A stretch of 64,000 bases of DNA from Gottschalkiaceae bacterium SANA (GCA_036323355.1 AP028876.1:2046001-2110000), one strand, 5' to 3'; positions 1-9,845 are shown, counted from the stretch's first letter. Numbers and translations: made by a program. Notes: generated by a model from the letters alone, not told the origin.

Positions 1-14
1 GCTTTCTGAATCGC

Positions 15-345
15 GAGTAAGTCCGTAAGCCGAATTCTGTTTCGATAATCATCTATCTTGACCAATTGTTGCCAATTGGTTCATGCGACCTACCACCGGG
101 AAGCAGCGGGCAACTGCCTTTTCATTCCCTACTTGGTCTTGCTCCAGATGGGGTTTACATAGCCAACCAGTCACCTGATTGCTGGTGAGCTCTTACCTCA
201 CCTTTCCATCCTTACCTATTTACATAGGCGGTATATTTCTGTTGCACTAGCCTTAGGGTCGCCCCCACCGGACGTTATCCGGCATCCTGCCCTATGGAGT
301 TCGGACTTTCCTCATGTTTACACACGCGATTATCCGACTTACTCT
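15..345 (-). ncRNA. rnpB: RNase P RNA, bacterial type
   Basis: Catalytic RNA that removes the 5' leader from pre-tRNAs. On the minus strand the 5' region carries the universal GAGGAAAGTCC block, and the 3' end has ACAGAATTCGGCTTA. The closing P1 helix is visible as an 8-bp match between the two ends (336-343 with 16-23). The core block with GGTGGGGGCGACC and GGTAGGTCGCATGAA lies between. The ends are estimated from P1 and could be off by several bases. It lies just downstream of the nif3-like gene. Confidence 0.95.
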
Positions 346-371
346 TGACCTTCTGCATTCTAACACAATTA

Positions 372-1487
372 TTAACAGTCTGCAAGTGAATTTGTCCAAG
401 ATGTCTCAACCACATCATCCGCTTCTGTTCCAAAAACAGTCAGATCAACGAACCACTCTTTCAACAAGGTTCGAAAGTGATCTACTCCCGGTTTTTCCGT
501 TTCCCTATGAGGCAGCACCAACAAGGCCAATCCAGCTTCTATCGCCATTTGCGCCTTAGAGGCTCTAATGTCACCCGTCACATATAACTCACTATGCGCA
601 GCGGCCAGGGGAATTAGGTCCGCACCTTCTCCGCCACAACAGCTGACGGTCTTCACCAACCTATCTCGGTCCCCGTGAATCCGTACAGGACATGCAAATT
701 TTTTTGCCACTTCATCCGCATAGTCAGCAATGGAACGTGACTCTACCAATTCTCCTACCATGCCGTACCCCGTTTCATCCAGAGAGTTTTCCATGGCCAA
801 CAAGTCATAGGCTGCCACCTCATAAGGATGCGCTTTCAACATTGCGTCAATCACCTGATCCCGATTCAGATCCGTCACCAGAACCTCCAGCTTAATTTCT
901 TTGAATTCAGCTAAGTGATTGACTTCTCCCAAGAATGGTCGCGCACCATGTTGCGCCCGAAAGGTTCCAATTCCTTCAGTCGAGAAGGAACAATGCGTAT
1001 AGTTCCGCAGGGTTCCCCCTCCAGCTTCCAACATGGCAAACAAAACCTCTTTTGAATAGTTCTCCGGCACAAAAGTGGAAAGCTTATATCCTTTAATCGC
1101 AGATGTACTTTGCAGAAAGCTGCAATTTTCCATGCCTAATTGCTTGGCCAGCGCACGACTAATGCCAAAGGACATTTGATCCAAGTTTGTATGAGCAGAA
1201 TAGACAAGTATTTGGTTTTCAATCAAACGGTGCGCTAATTTCCCACGAAAACTCGTAAAATCCAGACTCTGAATCGGAGAAAAAAAGAAAGGATGGTGAG
1301 TAATGATCATTTGACATTTTCTTTCAATCGCCTCGTCAATTACCCCATCGGTCACTTCCAACGCAACCATCACGCCTTCTACCGATTGATTCTTATCACC
1401 CAATTGAAGACCGGAATTATCCCAGGATTCCTGCAGACCTTCCGGGACCCGTTGATTGATTCCATCAATGATTTCACTTGCCAACAT
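372..1487 (-). CDS. Nif3-like dinuclear metal centre protein (YqfO family)
   Basis: 371 residues, the long Gram-positive form of the Nif3/YbgI family, in which a PII/CutA-like domain is inserted in the middle. Metal-ligand motifs visible: IITHHPF and SAHTNLD in the N-terminal half, and LPHRETE near the C-terminus. The family forms toroidal hexamers with two metal ions per subunit. Its cellular role is unsettled, with a GTP cyclohydrolase-like or structural role proposed. The start overlaps the end of trmK by 14 bases, and the SD GAAGG sits just upstream. The trmK-nif3 pairing is common in Firmicutes and suggests translational coupling. It is the last protein gene before rnpB. Confidence 0.9.
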   Translation of the reverse strand: MLASEIIDGINQRVPEGLQESWDNSGLQLGDKNQSVEGVMVALEVTDGVIDEAIERKCQMIITHHPFFFSPIQSLDFTSFRGKLAHRLIENQILVYSAHTNLDQMSFGISRALAKQLGMENCSFLQSTSAIKGYKLSTFVPENYSKEVLFAMLEAGGGTLRNYTHCSFSTEGIGTFRAQHGARPFLGEVNHLAEFKEIKLEVLVTDLNRDQVIDAMLKAHPYEVAAYDLLAMENSLDETGYGMVGELVESRSIADYADEVAKKFACPVRIHGDRDRLVKTVSCCGGEGADLIPLAAAHSELYVTGDIRASKAQMAIEAGLALLVLPHRETEKPGVDHFRTLLKEWFVDLTVFGTEADDVVETSWTNSLADC

Positions 1488-2160
1488 TGTCCTTCACCTC
1501 CAAAAATTCATGTTTTTTCTTTTCCCAAAGCAGTATTTCATTCTTTTTTGATTCCAGACATCCGCGCAATTGAGCTTGAATGATTTCTATTCTTTCAATA
1601 CGAAAATCCAAATACTCCTGTAAAACAGGTCCCGATTTTCTTAAAATCACTGGACCTATTTCCTCATAAATCGGGTTAAAGTCATTTTCTTCACCATGAA
1701 CCACCTTTATGATTTGATAGAATTTTTTCCCCTCACGCACAAGCTCTTCATCGAGAATGCGAAAATGGTTTTCATGTAAAAATTTACGAAGAACCGGCAC
1801 CTTCACCATGGGTTGTAAAATATATGTGGGTATGGAGCGCGTTTTTTCCCAATCAGCCGATAAAATCTCACTGATCAGTTCACCGCCCATCCCCGCAATT
1901 ACAACAAGATCTACTTCACCGGGCTCGATTGGTTCGATTCCATTGCCCAATCGAAACTGCATTTTATCTAAACATGCTTCTCCCGTATTCTTTCTGGCAG
2001 AAGCAAGGGGTTTTTCATTGATATCTGCAGCAATCGCAAAAGGAATCTGCGCTTCTTTTAATAAAGCGATGGGTAAATATCCGTGATCGGTGCCTATATC
2101 CGCTAGACTTGCGCCTTGGGGTATCATTTCTGCAATTGCTTGTAATCTTGGGGTTAGCAT
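1474..2160 (-). CDS. trmK: tRNA (adenine(22)-N(1))-methyltransferase
   Basis: 228 residues, full length for TrmK/YqfN. It is a SAM-dependent class I methyltransferase that makes m1A22 in tRNA. The glycine-rich SAM site is LADIGTDHGYLP (residues about 19-30), and VVIAGMGGELISEIL forms the substrate-side motif. The C-terminal part is the helical tRNA-binding region typical of the family. The SD AGGAGG lies 5 bases before the ATG. It sits between rpoD and the nif3-like gene, a conserved Gram-positive order. Confidence 0.92.
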   Translation of the reverse strand: MLTPRLQAIAEMIPQGASLADIGTDHGYLPIALLKEAQIPFAIAADINEKPLASARKNTGEACLDKMQFRLGNGIEPIEPGEVDLVVIAGMGGELISEILSADWEKTRSIPTYILQPMVKVPVLRKFLHENHFRILDEELVREGKKFYQIIKVVHGEENDFNPIYEEIGPVILRKSGPVLQEYLDFRIERIEIIQAQLRGCLESKKNEILLWEKKKHEFLEVKDNVGK

Positions 2161-2175
2161 ACTTCCTCCTATAAA

Positions 2176-2199
2176 AAAGATTCGCTTACGCGAATCTTT
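2176..2199 (-). terminator. Rho-independent terminator after rpoD
   Basis: A 10-bp stem (AAAGATTCGC with its complement) with loop TTAC (GTAA in the transcript), followed in the minus direction by TTTTTT. It overlaps the rpoD stop codon, so it probably only partly stops transcription into trmK. Confidence 0.75.
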
Positions 2200-3313
2200 A
2201 ATCTAAAAAGTCTTTCAATCGCTTGCTTCGGCTTGGGTGCCTTAGCTTTCGAAGTGCTTTCGCTTCAATTTGTCGGATTCTTTCCCGGGTTACATCGAAT
2301 TCTCTACCCACTTCTTCCAAGGTTCTGTTTCTACCATCGTCTAGGCCGAAACGTAAGCGAAGAACTTTTTGTTCCCGCGGTGTCAAAGTTTCCAACACTT
2401 CAACCAATTGCTCGCGAAGCATGGTCGATGTTGCCGCATCAGCTGGGGCTTGTGCATATTCGTCCGGAATAAAGTCACCCAAATGGCTATCTTCTTCCTC
2501 GCCAATTGGCGTTTCCAACGAAACTGGTTCTTGCGCGATCTTCATGATCTCGCGTACCTTGTCTTCATCCATACCCATCTCTGTTGCAATCTCATCCGCA
2601 CTTGGCTCTCGTCCAAGATCCTGCAACAATTGGCGCGATACACGCATTAATTTATTGATGGTTTCCACCATATGAACAGGAATTCGAATGGTTCTCGCCT
2701 GATCGGCAATTGATCGCGTAATGGCCTGACGAATCCACCAAGTTGCATAGGTAGAGAATTTATATCCTTTTCGGTAGTCAAACTTTTCTACCGCTTTAAT
2801 CAAACCCATATTTCCTTCTTGAATCAAATCCAAGAATAACATGCCACGACCCACATAACGTTTCGCAATGCTGACTACCAAACGCAAGTTTGCCTCACAC
2901 AATTTTTGCTTGGCGATTTCATCTCCGTCTTCAATCCGCTTGGCAAGTTCGATTTCCTCTTGCGCAGAAAGCAAAGAAACTTTTCCGATTTCTTTCAAGT
3001 ACATCCGAACCGGATCATCTACGTTAATTGATTTACCCAGATCGGCGCTCTTTGAACTTGCGGCTTTTTTCTTCTTTTTCTTTGGTTTTGTTTCTTTCTT
3101 CGCTTTCGATTTTACTGGTTCATCGCTTGACTCATCGATGATTGTCACTTTTTTCTTTTCCATTTTTTGATAAATCGTATCAATCTGTTCCGTTGACAAG
3201 TCAATATCGGAGATCGTATCCATAATTTTCTTAAAAGTAATCTTTTTGTCCTTTACTGCTGTTTCAATTAAATTATCAACCACTTCTTGGCTTTTCTTAT
3301 CGAGTTTACTCAA
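2198..3313 (-). CDS. rpoD: RNA polymerase primary sigma factor (SigA/RpoD)
   Basis: 371 residues, normal for Gram-positive SigA. Region 1.2 begins near residue 98 ([11 protein letters not shown]). Region 2 includes [18 protein letters not shown], which contacts the -10 element. Region 4.2 is [20 protein letters not shown], which binds the -35 element. A short region 1.1-like segment and a Lys-rich linker (residues 68-83) precede these. The start is TTG, with GGGAGG 9 bases upstream; there is no in-frame ATG nearby. It lies 16 bases downstream of dnaG, the classic macromolecular-synthesis operon order. Many promoters in this window have spacings that suit this factor. Confidence 0.97.
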   Translation of the reverse strand: MSKLDKKSQEVVDNLIETAVKDKKITFKKIMDTISDIDLSTEQIDTIYQKMEKKKVTIIDESSDEPVKSKAKKETKPKKKKKKAASSKSADLGKSINVDDPVRMYLKEIGKVSLLSAQEEIELAKRIEDGDEIAKQKLCEANLRLVVSIAKRYVGRGMLFLDLIQEGNMGLIKAVEKFDYRKGYKFSTYATWWIRQAITRSIADQARTIRIPVHMVETINKLMRVSRQLLQDLGREPSADEIATEMGMDEDKVREIMKIAQEPVSLETPIGEEEDSHLGDFIPDEYAQAPADAATSTMLREQLVEVLETLTPREQKVLRLRFGLDDGRNRTLEEVGREFDVTRERIRQIEAKALRKLRHPSRSKRLKDFLD

Positions 3314-3329
3314 TATCGTACGCCTCCCA

Positions 3330-5159
3330 TTACATAGTCCCTAAATCATTCATTTTCCTCATGATCTCTTGAATCTCAAGAATAATCATCTTTCGCATCT
3401 CATCATCACGTAACGGAATCGACTGTAACAAACCTTCTCGATCCTTTTTAAGTCCACGATAATATTGTAAATGAATCTTTTTCATATAATCCGTGAGCAC
3501 TTTTAGTGAGACTTCCCCACTGAACTCAGTTCTACTATTATATAGCATCTCCCGTTCTTTTTCAAATCGTTCTTTGAAGTAATGACTAATTTCCTCTTTA
3601 TCATGAATATTCCCTTCTGATAAGAATGGAAATAATTCAGACACATACTCTTCAAACCCACTGCCAATAAAGGCAACAACCATTGGCTGGATTTTCAACT
3701 TTCCAAATAACTCTGGTTGATCATGAACCATCATCAAGAATTCTTGAAACAAGGATCTCGAATTGCTTTTTAAGACCAAGGGTTCTCTATGCGTCAAGGA
3801 TTTGCTCGAATTTTCCTGATTTCTCACTGGCGACCGTTCTCTTTGACTCACTGGCGATCGTTCTCTTTGCTTCACTCTCGATACATCCTCGTCTCTTCCC
3901 AAAAACAAGCCTTTTGGTACCTGGAAATCACGAGCCAAATGCTCTGCGTAAATCTCTCGAGTGGTTCGATCCTTCAAGCCCTTCAAATATTGCGTCAGCT
4001 CTCTAATACATAATACCCTTTGTTCATCATCTTTGACGGTGAATTTCGATCGAATCCGTGTCAATTGATAATCAACATAGTAGCTAGCGGTCTTGATCGC
4101 CTGTTGAAACGACTCAACACCATCTCGCTGTATCCATTCATCCGGATCCTTAGCAGTCCCTAACAAAATGATTCGAGGTTCCAATTGCGCATCCAACAAT
4201 ACCTGAATGGCACGTTCTGTGGCTTTTTGACCAGCAGAGTCCGAATCGTAGCAAATATACACTTGATCGGTATATCGCTTGATTAAATGGGCTTGTTCCT
4301 TTGTTAAGGCCGTTCCCAAAGAGGCAACCGCTGTTGTAAGACCAACCTGATGCAAAGCAATTACATCCATATATCCTTCTACCAAAATTAAACCCTGGTG
4401 ACGTGCGTCTTTTTTTGCAAGATGTAAGGCATAAAGATTAAATCGTTTGTTAAAAATCTTCGTTTCCGGAGAATTTAAGTATTTGGGTTCGCCTTGATCC
4501 AGAACACGACCGCCAAAACCAATCATTCGACCCCGCAAATCCTGAATTGGAAACATCATTCGTCCTCGAAAGCGATCATAAGTCCGTCCTTTTTTTTCGG
4601 ATTTTGACAAAAGACCTGCCTCTAACATTTCCGCTTCCGTATATCCTTTTTCCAACATGGCTTCTTTTAATACCTGCCATTCATCGGATGCGTACCCAAG
4701 ACCAAATTTTTGTATGGTCTCAATAGACAGAGACCGTTTGCGAAAATACGCGTAAGCTTTCCTTGCGTTTTTCAGATTGAGATAAAAATAAATCGCTGCT
4801 TCTCGATTCAATTCATACAATCGTTTTTTTAGTTGTTGATCTGGATCAATTTCATCCGATTGCTCCGGGATCTCAATGTTAACCCGGTTGGCCAAATACT
4901 CCAAGGCTTCTACAAAATTCATATTCTGTGTTTTCATCACAAAAGCAATTACATCGCCGCCTTCTCCACACCCAAAACATTTATAAATGCCCTTTTCTGG
5001 AGAGACCATAAAGGAAGGCGTTTTTTCATGATGAAAGGGACAGCATCCTTTGTAATTGGCGCCCGCCTTTTTCAGGGGTACTGTTTCTCCAATTACATCA
5101 ATTAAATCACTTGCACTTCGTACTTCTTCTATCCATTCGTCTGTAAATCGCGTCTTCAT
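3330..5159 (-). CDS. dnaG: DNA primase
   Basis: 609 residues, the standard length. It makes RNA primers at the replication fork. The N-terminal CHC2 zinc ribbon is visible as C40-x2-H43 and C61-x2-C64, followed by the catalytic core and a TOPRIM domain ([11 protein letters not shown], metal-binding Glu, then [11 protein letters not shown]). The C-terminal ~170 residues form the helicase-binding region. A Ser/Arg-rich near-duplicate (about residues 432-447, [14 protein letters not shown]) marks a linker before that domain. The ATG has a weak SD (AGGTGA) but a good promoter just upstream. Confidence 0.97.
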   Translation of the reverse strand: MKTRFTDEWIEEVRSASDLIDVIGETVPLKKAGANYKGCCPFHHEKTPSFMVSPEKGIYKCFGCGEGGDVIAFVMKTQNMNFVEALEYLANRVNIEIPEQSDEIDPDQQLKKRLYELNREAAIYFYLNLKNARKAYAYFRKRSLSIETIQKFGLGYASDEWQVLKEAMLEKGYTEAEMLEAGLLSKSEKKGRTYDRFRGRMMFPIQDLRGRMIGFGGRVLDQGEPKYLNSPETKIFNKRFNLYALHLAKKDARHQGLILVEGYMDVIALHQVGLTTAVASLGTALTKEQAHLIKRYTDQVYICYDSDSAGQKATERAIQVLLDAQLEPRIILLGTAKDPDEWIQRDGVESFQQAIKTASYYVDYQLTRIRSKFTVKDDEQRVLCIRELTQYLKGLKDRTTREIYAEHLARDFQVPKGLFLGRDEDVSRVKQRERSPVSQRERSPVRNQENSSKSLTHREPLVLKSNSRSLFQEFLMMVHDQPELFGKLKIQPMVVAFIGSGFEEYVSELFPFLSEGNIHDKEEISHYFKERFEKEREMLYNSRTEFSGEVSLKVLTDYMKKIHLQYYRGLKKDREGLLQSIPLRDDEMRKMIILEIQEIMRKMNDLGTM

Positions 5160-5176
5160 CTAATCACCTAATCTCT

Positions 5177-5206
5177 ATTATATGCGAATTGCATCCTCTT
5201 TCTCAA
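5177..5206 (-). promoter_or_regulatory. SigA-type promoter for dnaG-rpoD
   Basis: TTGAGA at 5201-5206 and TATAAT at 5177-5182, with an 18-base spacer. It overlaps the stop of the dGTPase-like gene and lies 18 bases before the dnaG ATG. It gives the dnaG-rpoD block its own start of transcription. Confidence 0.65.
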
Positions 5207-6204
5207 CCATTCCATGGTCGAGGAATGAAAATATTCGAAAAGCGATTCAAAGCATATCGATCGGACATGCCCGCAATAAAATAGCAAACACTGTCATCAA
5301 TTGAGTATTCTAATCGATGATAGGGCTGTGGTACTTCCTCTGGGTGGTGCAAATAATACTGATACAACTCTTTTAATAGATTAATTGCCTTTCCTTCTTC
5401 CTGCTTTGCCGAAGAATGCAAATAGACTCGTTGAAACATAAATTTACGCAGGACTTGCATCGCTTCTGCAATTTCTATGCTTTGATAAATCCGGTCCTTG
5501 TCCCAGCTGTTTTCAATTATATCTTTCGCCAGGGTATCAATCCTTTGTCCATGAGATTCCCCTAAAACGGAAATCGACTTTTGTGGCAAATCTTCATTGC
5601 GCAAAACACCTGCTCGCAAGGAATCATCGATATCATGATTGATATAAGCAATTCGGTCCGCAATTTTTACAATCTGTCCTTCAAGGGTAAGGGGCAAATC
5701 AGACCCTGTATGGTTGAGAATTCCATCGCGGACCTCTTCCGATAAATTCAAACCAGCTTTCCCTTTATGGTTCTCTAGTTCATCTACAATTCGAAGACTA
5801 TGCTCATTGTGCCGAAACCCATTCGGATGAAGTTGATTTAAAACATTCTCACCCGTATGTCCAAAGGGTGTATGTCCCAAATCATGCCCCAAAGCAATCG
5901 CTTCTGTCAAATCCTCATTCAAAGTCAAAGCACGAGCAATCGTTCGTGATATTTGTGCAACCTCCAAGGTATGAGTAAGACGAGTACGGTAATGATCCCC
6001 TTCCGGAGATATAAATACCTGAGTCTTATGCTTAAGTCGTCGAAAGGCTTTTGTGTGAAGAATTCGATCTCGGTCTCGCTGAAAGATGGTTCGAATCTCA
6101 CATGGGTCTTCCTGAATCTTTCGCCCCAAGCTTTCATCGCTTTTTGTTGCGAAAGGCGATAAAAATTCATGTTCTCTCATTTCTATCCTTTGTCGAATAT
6201 TCAT
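5203..6204 (-). CDS. Deoxyguanosinetriphosphate triphosphohydrolase-like protein
   Basis: 333 residues from the chosen start. It belongs to the HD-superfamily dNTP triphosphohydrolases, which cut dNTPs to deoxynucleoside and triphosphate. Metal-binding residues are visible in RLTHTLEVAQISR, GHDLGHTPFGHTGE (the HD dyad) and NHDIDD. A longer reading frame to 6243 exists, but AAAGGAG sits 8 bases before the ATG at 6204, and the protein then begins MNIRQRIEMRE. This type is often found beside dnaG in Clostridia. The exact nucleotide preference cannot be read from sequence. Confidence 0.9.
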   Translation of the reverse strand: MNIRQRIEMREHEFLSPFATKSDESLGRKIQEDPCEIRTIFQRDRDRILHTKAFRRLKHKTQVFISPEGDHYRTRLTHTLEVAQISRTIARALTLNEDLTEAIALGHDLGHTPFGHTGENVLNQLHPNGFRHNEHSLRIVDELENHKGKAGLNLSEEVRDGILNHTGSDLPLTLEGQIVKIADRIAYINHDIDDSLRAGVLRNEDLPQKSISVLGESHGQRIDTLAKDIIENSWDKDRIYQSIEIAEAMQVLRKFMFQRVYLHSSAKQEEGKAINLLKELYQYYLHHPEEVPQPYHRLEYSIDDSVCYFIAGMSDRYALNRFSNIFIPRPWNG

Positions 6205-6284
6205 CAAGTCCACTCCTTTCCACCTATTATATATATACAACAAAAACGGAAAAACTCCTTGTTTTATAAAAAGTTTACAAAAAA

Positions 6285-6310
6285 AAGTGCTGGATTTTCA
6301 TCCAGCACTT
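6285..6310 (-). terminator. Terminator after amt
   Basis: A perfect 10-bp stem (AAGTGCTGGA with TCCAGCACTT, 6-base loop) followed by TTTTTT in the minus direction. It lies 22 bases past the amt stop. Confidence 0.9.
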
Positions 6311-6332
6311 CAAATCTTTCGGTTTTTACCAA

Positions 6333-7574
6333 TTACGCTTGTTCTTTTAGAGCAAAATCCGCATAAGAGATTGCCCCATGTTCTTCCAAGTCCAAACCGA
6401 TATTTTCTTCCGTATCCGTCACACGTAAGCCAATTGTAAGATCAACTGTCTTGAATACAAGGAATGCCATAACAACCGTCCAAGTCATTACCGCCCCAAC
6501 GCCTACCGCTTGTGTGATCAGTAATCCCGCGCCGCCACCGTACAGCAATCCACCGCTTTCTGCGAATACACCAACCATCAAAGTACCAAATGCACCATTA
6601 ATTCCATGTACAGCCACCGCGCCAACCGGGTCATCAACCTTTAGCACGTTTTCCACAAACTCGCTGCCAACAACAACCAAAACACCTGCAAATGCACCGA
6701 TAATTGCCGCACCGCCCGGTGTAACAATGTCACAACCTGCAGTGATTGCAACCAGACCTGCCAAGGCTCCATTCAAGGTCATGCCTACATCCGGTTTCCC
6801 AGATCGAACCCAAGTGAAGAACATAGCGAAGATCGCTGCGACTGCCGCCGCCAAGTTTGTTGTCACGAAAATCTTGCTGATCGCCAACATATTATCTGTT
6901 CCTGCCGCGGCTAACTGCGAACCTGGGTTAAATCCAAACCAACCAAACCAAAGGATGAATACACCCAAGGCTCCAAGAGTTAAACTGTGTCCAGGGATGG
7001 TATTCGCCGTACCATCTTCATTGAATTTTCCAATTCGAGGTCCCAAGATCTTTGCGCCAACCAAGGCTGCCCATCCACCAATCGAGTGAACAACGGTAGA
7101 ACCGGCAAAATCATGAAATCCAAGTTGCGACAACCATCCACCACCCCAGATCCAGTGACCGACCACCGGATAAATCAATCCAGAAATCAAGACGCTATAG
7201 ACTAAGTAAGAAACAAACTTGGTTCTTTCCGCCATGGCTCCAGATACAATTGTAGCTGCTGTTGCACAAAATACCGTTTGGAAGATCAAAAATGCAAAAG
7301 TTGGTATGCCAAAGTCATAAGTTCCCTTTACAAATAGATCAGGAATACCGATAAATCCATTGACTGAAGTACCAAACATCAGTCCAAATCCCAGAACCCA
7401 AAACATGACTGAGCCAACAGAAAAGTCCATAATATTTTTCATAATAATATTTCCAGCATTTTTTGCTCGCGTAAACCCAGTTTCCACCATTGCAAACCCG
7501 GCTTGCATGAAAAACACCAAGGTTGTTGCAAATAAAACCCATACGGTATCAATTGAAGTGATTAATTCATTCAT
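6333..7574 (-). CDS. amt: Ammonium transporter (Amt family)
   Basis: 413 residues with eleven predicted membrane spans, the standard Amt fold. The N-terminus starts outside with no signal peptide. The twin pore histidines lie in DFAGSTVVHSIGGWAALVGA and GAVAVHGINGAFGTL. It carries ammonium across the cytoplasmic membrane. SD GGAGG lies 8 bases before the ATG. There is no glnK/PII gene beside it, unlike many amt loci. Transcription appears to start about 110 bases upstream at a strong promoter and to pass a terminator-like hairpin, which suggests attenuation control. Confidence 0.95.
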   Translation of the reverse strand: MNELITSIDTVWVLFATTLVFFMQAGFAMVETGFTRAKNAGNIIMKNIMDFSVGSVMFWVLGFGLMFGTSVNGFIGIPDLFVKGTYDFGIPTFAFLIFQTVFCATAATIVSGAMAERTKFVSYLVYSVLISGLIYPVVGHWIWGGGWLSQLGFHDFAGSTVVHSIGGWAALVGAKILGPRIGKFNEDGTANTIPGHSLTLGALGVFILWFGWFGFNPGSQLAAAGTDNMLAISKIFVTTNLAAAVAAIFAMFFTWVRSGKPDVGMTLNGALAGLVAITAGCDIVTPGGAAIIGAFAGVLVVVGSEFVENVLKVDDPVGAVAVHGINGAFGTLMVGVFAESGGLLYGGGAGLLITQAVGVGAVMTWTVVMAFLVFKTVDLTIGLRVTDTEENIGLDLEEHGAISYADFALKEQA

Positions 7575-7634
7575 CTCTCATGCCTCCTCGTTTTTTTCAT
7601 CTGCAGGTGTTTACTTGTATCCGGATACAAAAAT

Positions 7635-7664
7635 AGGCGTCCAGGGGATTAACCCTGGACGCCT
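7635..7664 (-). promoter_or_regulatory. Hairpin in the amt leader, possible attenuator
   Basis: A 12-bp perfect stem (7635-7646 with 7653-7664) with a 6-base loop, followed in the minus direction by ATTTTTG. It lies between the strong promoter at 7688-7716 and the amt start. It could be the terminator of the pfpI gene upstream, an attenuator of amt, or both. Nitrogen genes of Clostridia are often controlled by ANTAR antiterminators at such hairpins, but the loop lacks the usual ANTAR A1/G4 pattern. Confidence 0.55.
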
Positions 7665-7687
7665 TTGCCCAATCAAATGATAAACCA

Positions 7688-7716
7688 ATTATAAGAGGCA
7701 ATTTCTTTGTTGTCAA
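7688..7716 (-). promoter_or_regulatory. Consensus SigA promoter for amt
   Basis: Perfect TTGACA (7711-7716) and perfect TATAAT (7688-7693) separated by exactly 17 bases. It begins 5 bases past the pfpI stop codon. Confidence 0.85.
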
Positions 7717-7720
7717 GTGA

Positions 7721-8239
7721 CTATTTTAAATTTTCGATCAATTCCCTGCAGTATTCAGGTAAATCCGGTGGTCTGCGAGACGACACAATATGTCCATCTG
7801 TGATGGCCGGTACGTCTTTCCAAATTGCCCCTGCATTCTGCATATCATCCCGTATTCCCGGAGTGCTCGTCACCACTTTTCCCTTTAAAATATCTGCAGA
7901 AATCAAGACCCAACCCGCATGGCAAATCTGACCGATTGTTTTTTCTTGCACATCCATTTTTTTTACCAATTCCAAGACTTCTGGAAACCGCCTAAGCTTA
8001 TCCGGTGCCCATCCGCCCGGTACCAAGATACCATCGTATTCCTTGTCCAGAGCATCAGAAAAAGAGAACTCCGAGATTGCAGGAACCCCATATTTCCCTT
8101 TGTACTTGATTCCAGCCCCTTCTCCGACCAATTCTACAATCGCACCCTCTTCTCGCAAACGATAAACCGGCACCCATAATTCCAGGTCCTCAAAATCATG
8201 ATGCACCAATGCACAAATCCTTTTGCCTTTTAACAACAT
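7721..8239 (-). CDS. DJ-1/PfpI family protein
   Basis: 172 residues from the chosen ATG at 8239, which has AAGGAG in good position; a longer frame to 8275 has no SD. It is a single DJ-1/PfpI domain with the nucleophile-elbow Cys at residue 106 (GQICHAGW), followed by the neighbouring His, and an acidic residue near the N-terminus (HHDFEDLE). The family includes intracellular proteases, chaperones and deglycases, so the activity here is not assigned. It is monocistronic, with TATAAT near 8266-8271 just upstream. Confidence 0.88.
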   Translation of the reverse strand: MLLKGKRICALVHHDFEDLELWVPVYRLREEGAIVELVGEGAGIKYKGKYGVPAISEFSFSDALDKEYDGILVPGGWAPDKLRRFPEVLELVKKMDVQEKTIGQICHAGWVLISADILKGKVVTSTPGIRDDMQNAGAIWKDVPAITDGHIVSSRRPPDLPEYCRELIENLK

Positions 8240-8281
8240 GAAGATTCTCCTTTTTATTTTTATTATATCATGCAAAAAAAA

Positions 8282-8309
8282 GGATGGAGCATATAAGATC
8301 GCTCCATCC
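8282..8309 (-). terminator. Terminator after cstA
   Basis: A 9-bp stem (GGATGGAGC with GCTCCATCC), 10-base loop, followed by TTTTTTT in the minus direction. Confidence 0.88.
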
Positions 8310-8338
8310 CTTTTAGGTAAACTAGTTTTACACTAATT

Positions 8339-9763
8339 CTATGCTACTTTTTTATTTTTTGATTCATCATTTTCTGTTTGCGATGCTTTTCCTGCTTTCA
8401 TCATGAAAAAAACAAATGTTGCAATCGCAACTGCGATCCCTGCGGGAACACCGAAAGACTCAGGTAAGCGTAGACCTTCAGGCGCTACCAAGATATAACT
8501 TGTGATAACCGCAGTCATAAAGGTTGCTGGAACTGTTGCAATCCAATGCAATTTCTTCTCTTTCACCAAGAATGCTGCTGATGCCCAAAGCATAATCGTT
8601 GCCAAAGTTTGATTTGACCATGCGAAATATCTCCAAAGAATCGAGAAGTCGATAAAGCACAATGCCAAGCCTATTGCAAACAATGGAATCGCTACCTTGA
8701 AACGATTTGCAAATGCATCTTGCTTCAATCCTATAGCATCAGCAATTGCCAAACGTGCACTTCTAAAGGCTGTGTCACCCGACGTAATCGGTGCTGCAAC
8801 AACACCTAAAACTGCCAATACGCCACCTACAGGTCCTAACAATGAACTAGAAATTGTATTTACAACAACCGCTGCAGAACCTGCTTCTTTCAACGCTTCC
8901 ACAGAACCAAAGAAACTCATAGCTGCGGCAGCCCAAATCAAAGCAATCAAACCCTCTGCAATCATAGCACCATAGAATACACGGCGACCTTGCTTTTCGT
9001 TCTTTAAGCAGCGTGCCATAATTGGTGACTGTGTCGCATGAAAACCGCTAATTGCACCACATGCAATGGTGATAAACAAGAATGGGAAGACTGATTTTCC
9101 AGCCGGATGCATATTTGTTAATGTGATTTCTGGAATGGTGTATCCCTTTAAGATAATTCCACCGATAATACCAACACCCATAATCAAAAGAGCGGCACCA
9201 AAAATCGGATAAATCTTTCCAATTACCTTGTCTACTGGTAAAACAGTCGCTAATAAGTAATATGCAATAATGATTCCTAAGAAGATAAATTTATTGATTC
9301 CAGTCATGTTTTGCAAAAGCCCTGCTGGTCCGTTGATAAAAACAACACCAACCAGAATTAAAAGCAAAACTGAAAATACGCGCATCACTTGTTTTGCACT
9401 TGTTCCCAAGTAACGACCTACGATTTCGGCAATTGTATCGCCACCATGTCGCATAGAAAGCATCCCTGCGAAATAATCATGAACGGCTCCTGCGAAGATG
9501 GACCCCAAGACAATCCATAAAAATGCAATCGGTCCCCAAAGGGCTCCTGCAATGGCGCCAAAGATCGGACCAAGCCCAGCAATGTTCAAGAATTGAATCA
9601 AGAACGCTTTTTTCCAACCCATTTCAACGAAGTCTACACCATCTGCTTGCGCAACAGCCGGCGTTTCTCTGTTTTCGTCTGCCCCAAAGACTTTCTCAAC
9701 AAATTTTCCATAAACCAAATATCCAACCAACAATGCCACTACTGATAATAAAAAAGATACCAT
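8339..9763 (-). CDS. cstA: Carbon starvation CstA family transporter
   Basis: 474 residues, the short Gram-positive form. It has many membrane spans and the conserved N-terminal stretch GYLVYGKFVEKVFGAD, then HDYFAGMLSMRHGGDTIAE. Characterised members (CstA, BtsT) import pyruvate or peptides. A LytS/LytTR two-component pair lies immediately upstream. That matches the BtsS/BtsR-BtsT arrangement in which a pyruvate-sensing kinase induces the transporter, so pyruvate uptake is the best guess. SD AGGAGG is close to the ATG. Confidence 0.92.
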   Translation of the reverse strand: MVSFLLSVVALLVGYLVYGKFVEKVFGADENRETPAVAQADGVDFVEMGWKKAFLIQFLNIAGLGPIFGAIAGALWGPIAFLWIVLGSIFAGAVHDYFAGMLSMRHGGDTIAEIVGRYLGTSAKQVMRVFSVLLLILVGVVFINGPAGLLQNMTGINKFIFLGIIIAYYLLATVLPVDKVIGKIYPIFGAALLIMGVGIIGGIILKGYTIPEITLTNMHPAGKSVFPFLFITIACGAISGFHATQSPIMARCLKNEKQGRRVFYGAMIAEGLIALIWAAAAMSFFGSVEALKEAGSAAVVVNTISSSLLGPVGGVLAVLGVVAAPITSGDTAFRSARLAIADAIGLKQDAFANRFKVAIPLFAIGLALCFIDFSILWRYFAWSNQTLATIMLWASAAFLVKEKKLHWIATVPATFMTAVITSYILVAPEGLRLPESFGVPAGIAVAIATFVFFMMKAGKASQTENDESKNKKVA

Positions 9764-9808
9764 TTGTTGTCCTCCTTTTTTTATTGTCCTCAGTTTATCA
9801 AGAAACGA

Positions 9809-9821
9809 GGAAACGGTTTCC
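9809..9821. promoter_or_regulatory. Palindrome upstream of cstA, possible operator
   Basis: GGAAACGGTTTCC is a perfect 6+6 inverted repeat around one base, about 46 bases before the cstA start. It resembles a CcpA cre box in its centre but not at the flanks. It could equally be a site for another regulator. The assignment is tentative. Confidence 0.3.
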
Positions 9822-9845
9822 CGTTACTGGCTAGAACGACAAAAA

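Noticed and set aside
314-559. Plus-strand 81-codon frame
   Set aside because: It overlaps RNase P RNA and the nif3-like gene on the opposite strand and has no SD or recognisable protein features.
6451-7089. 212-codon plus-strand frame
   Set aside because: Antisense to amt; its Pro/Thr-rich composition mirrors the Gly/Ala-rich codons of a membrane protein on the other strand.
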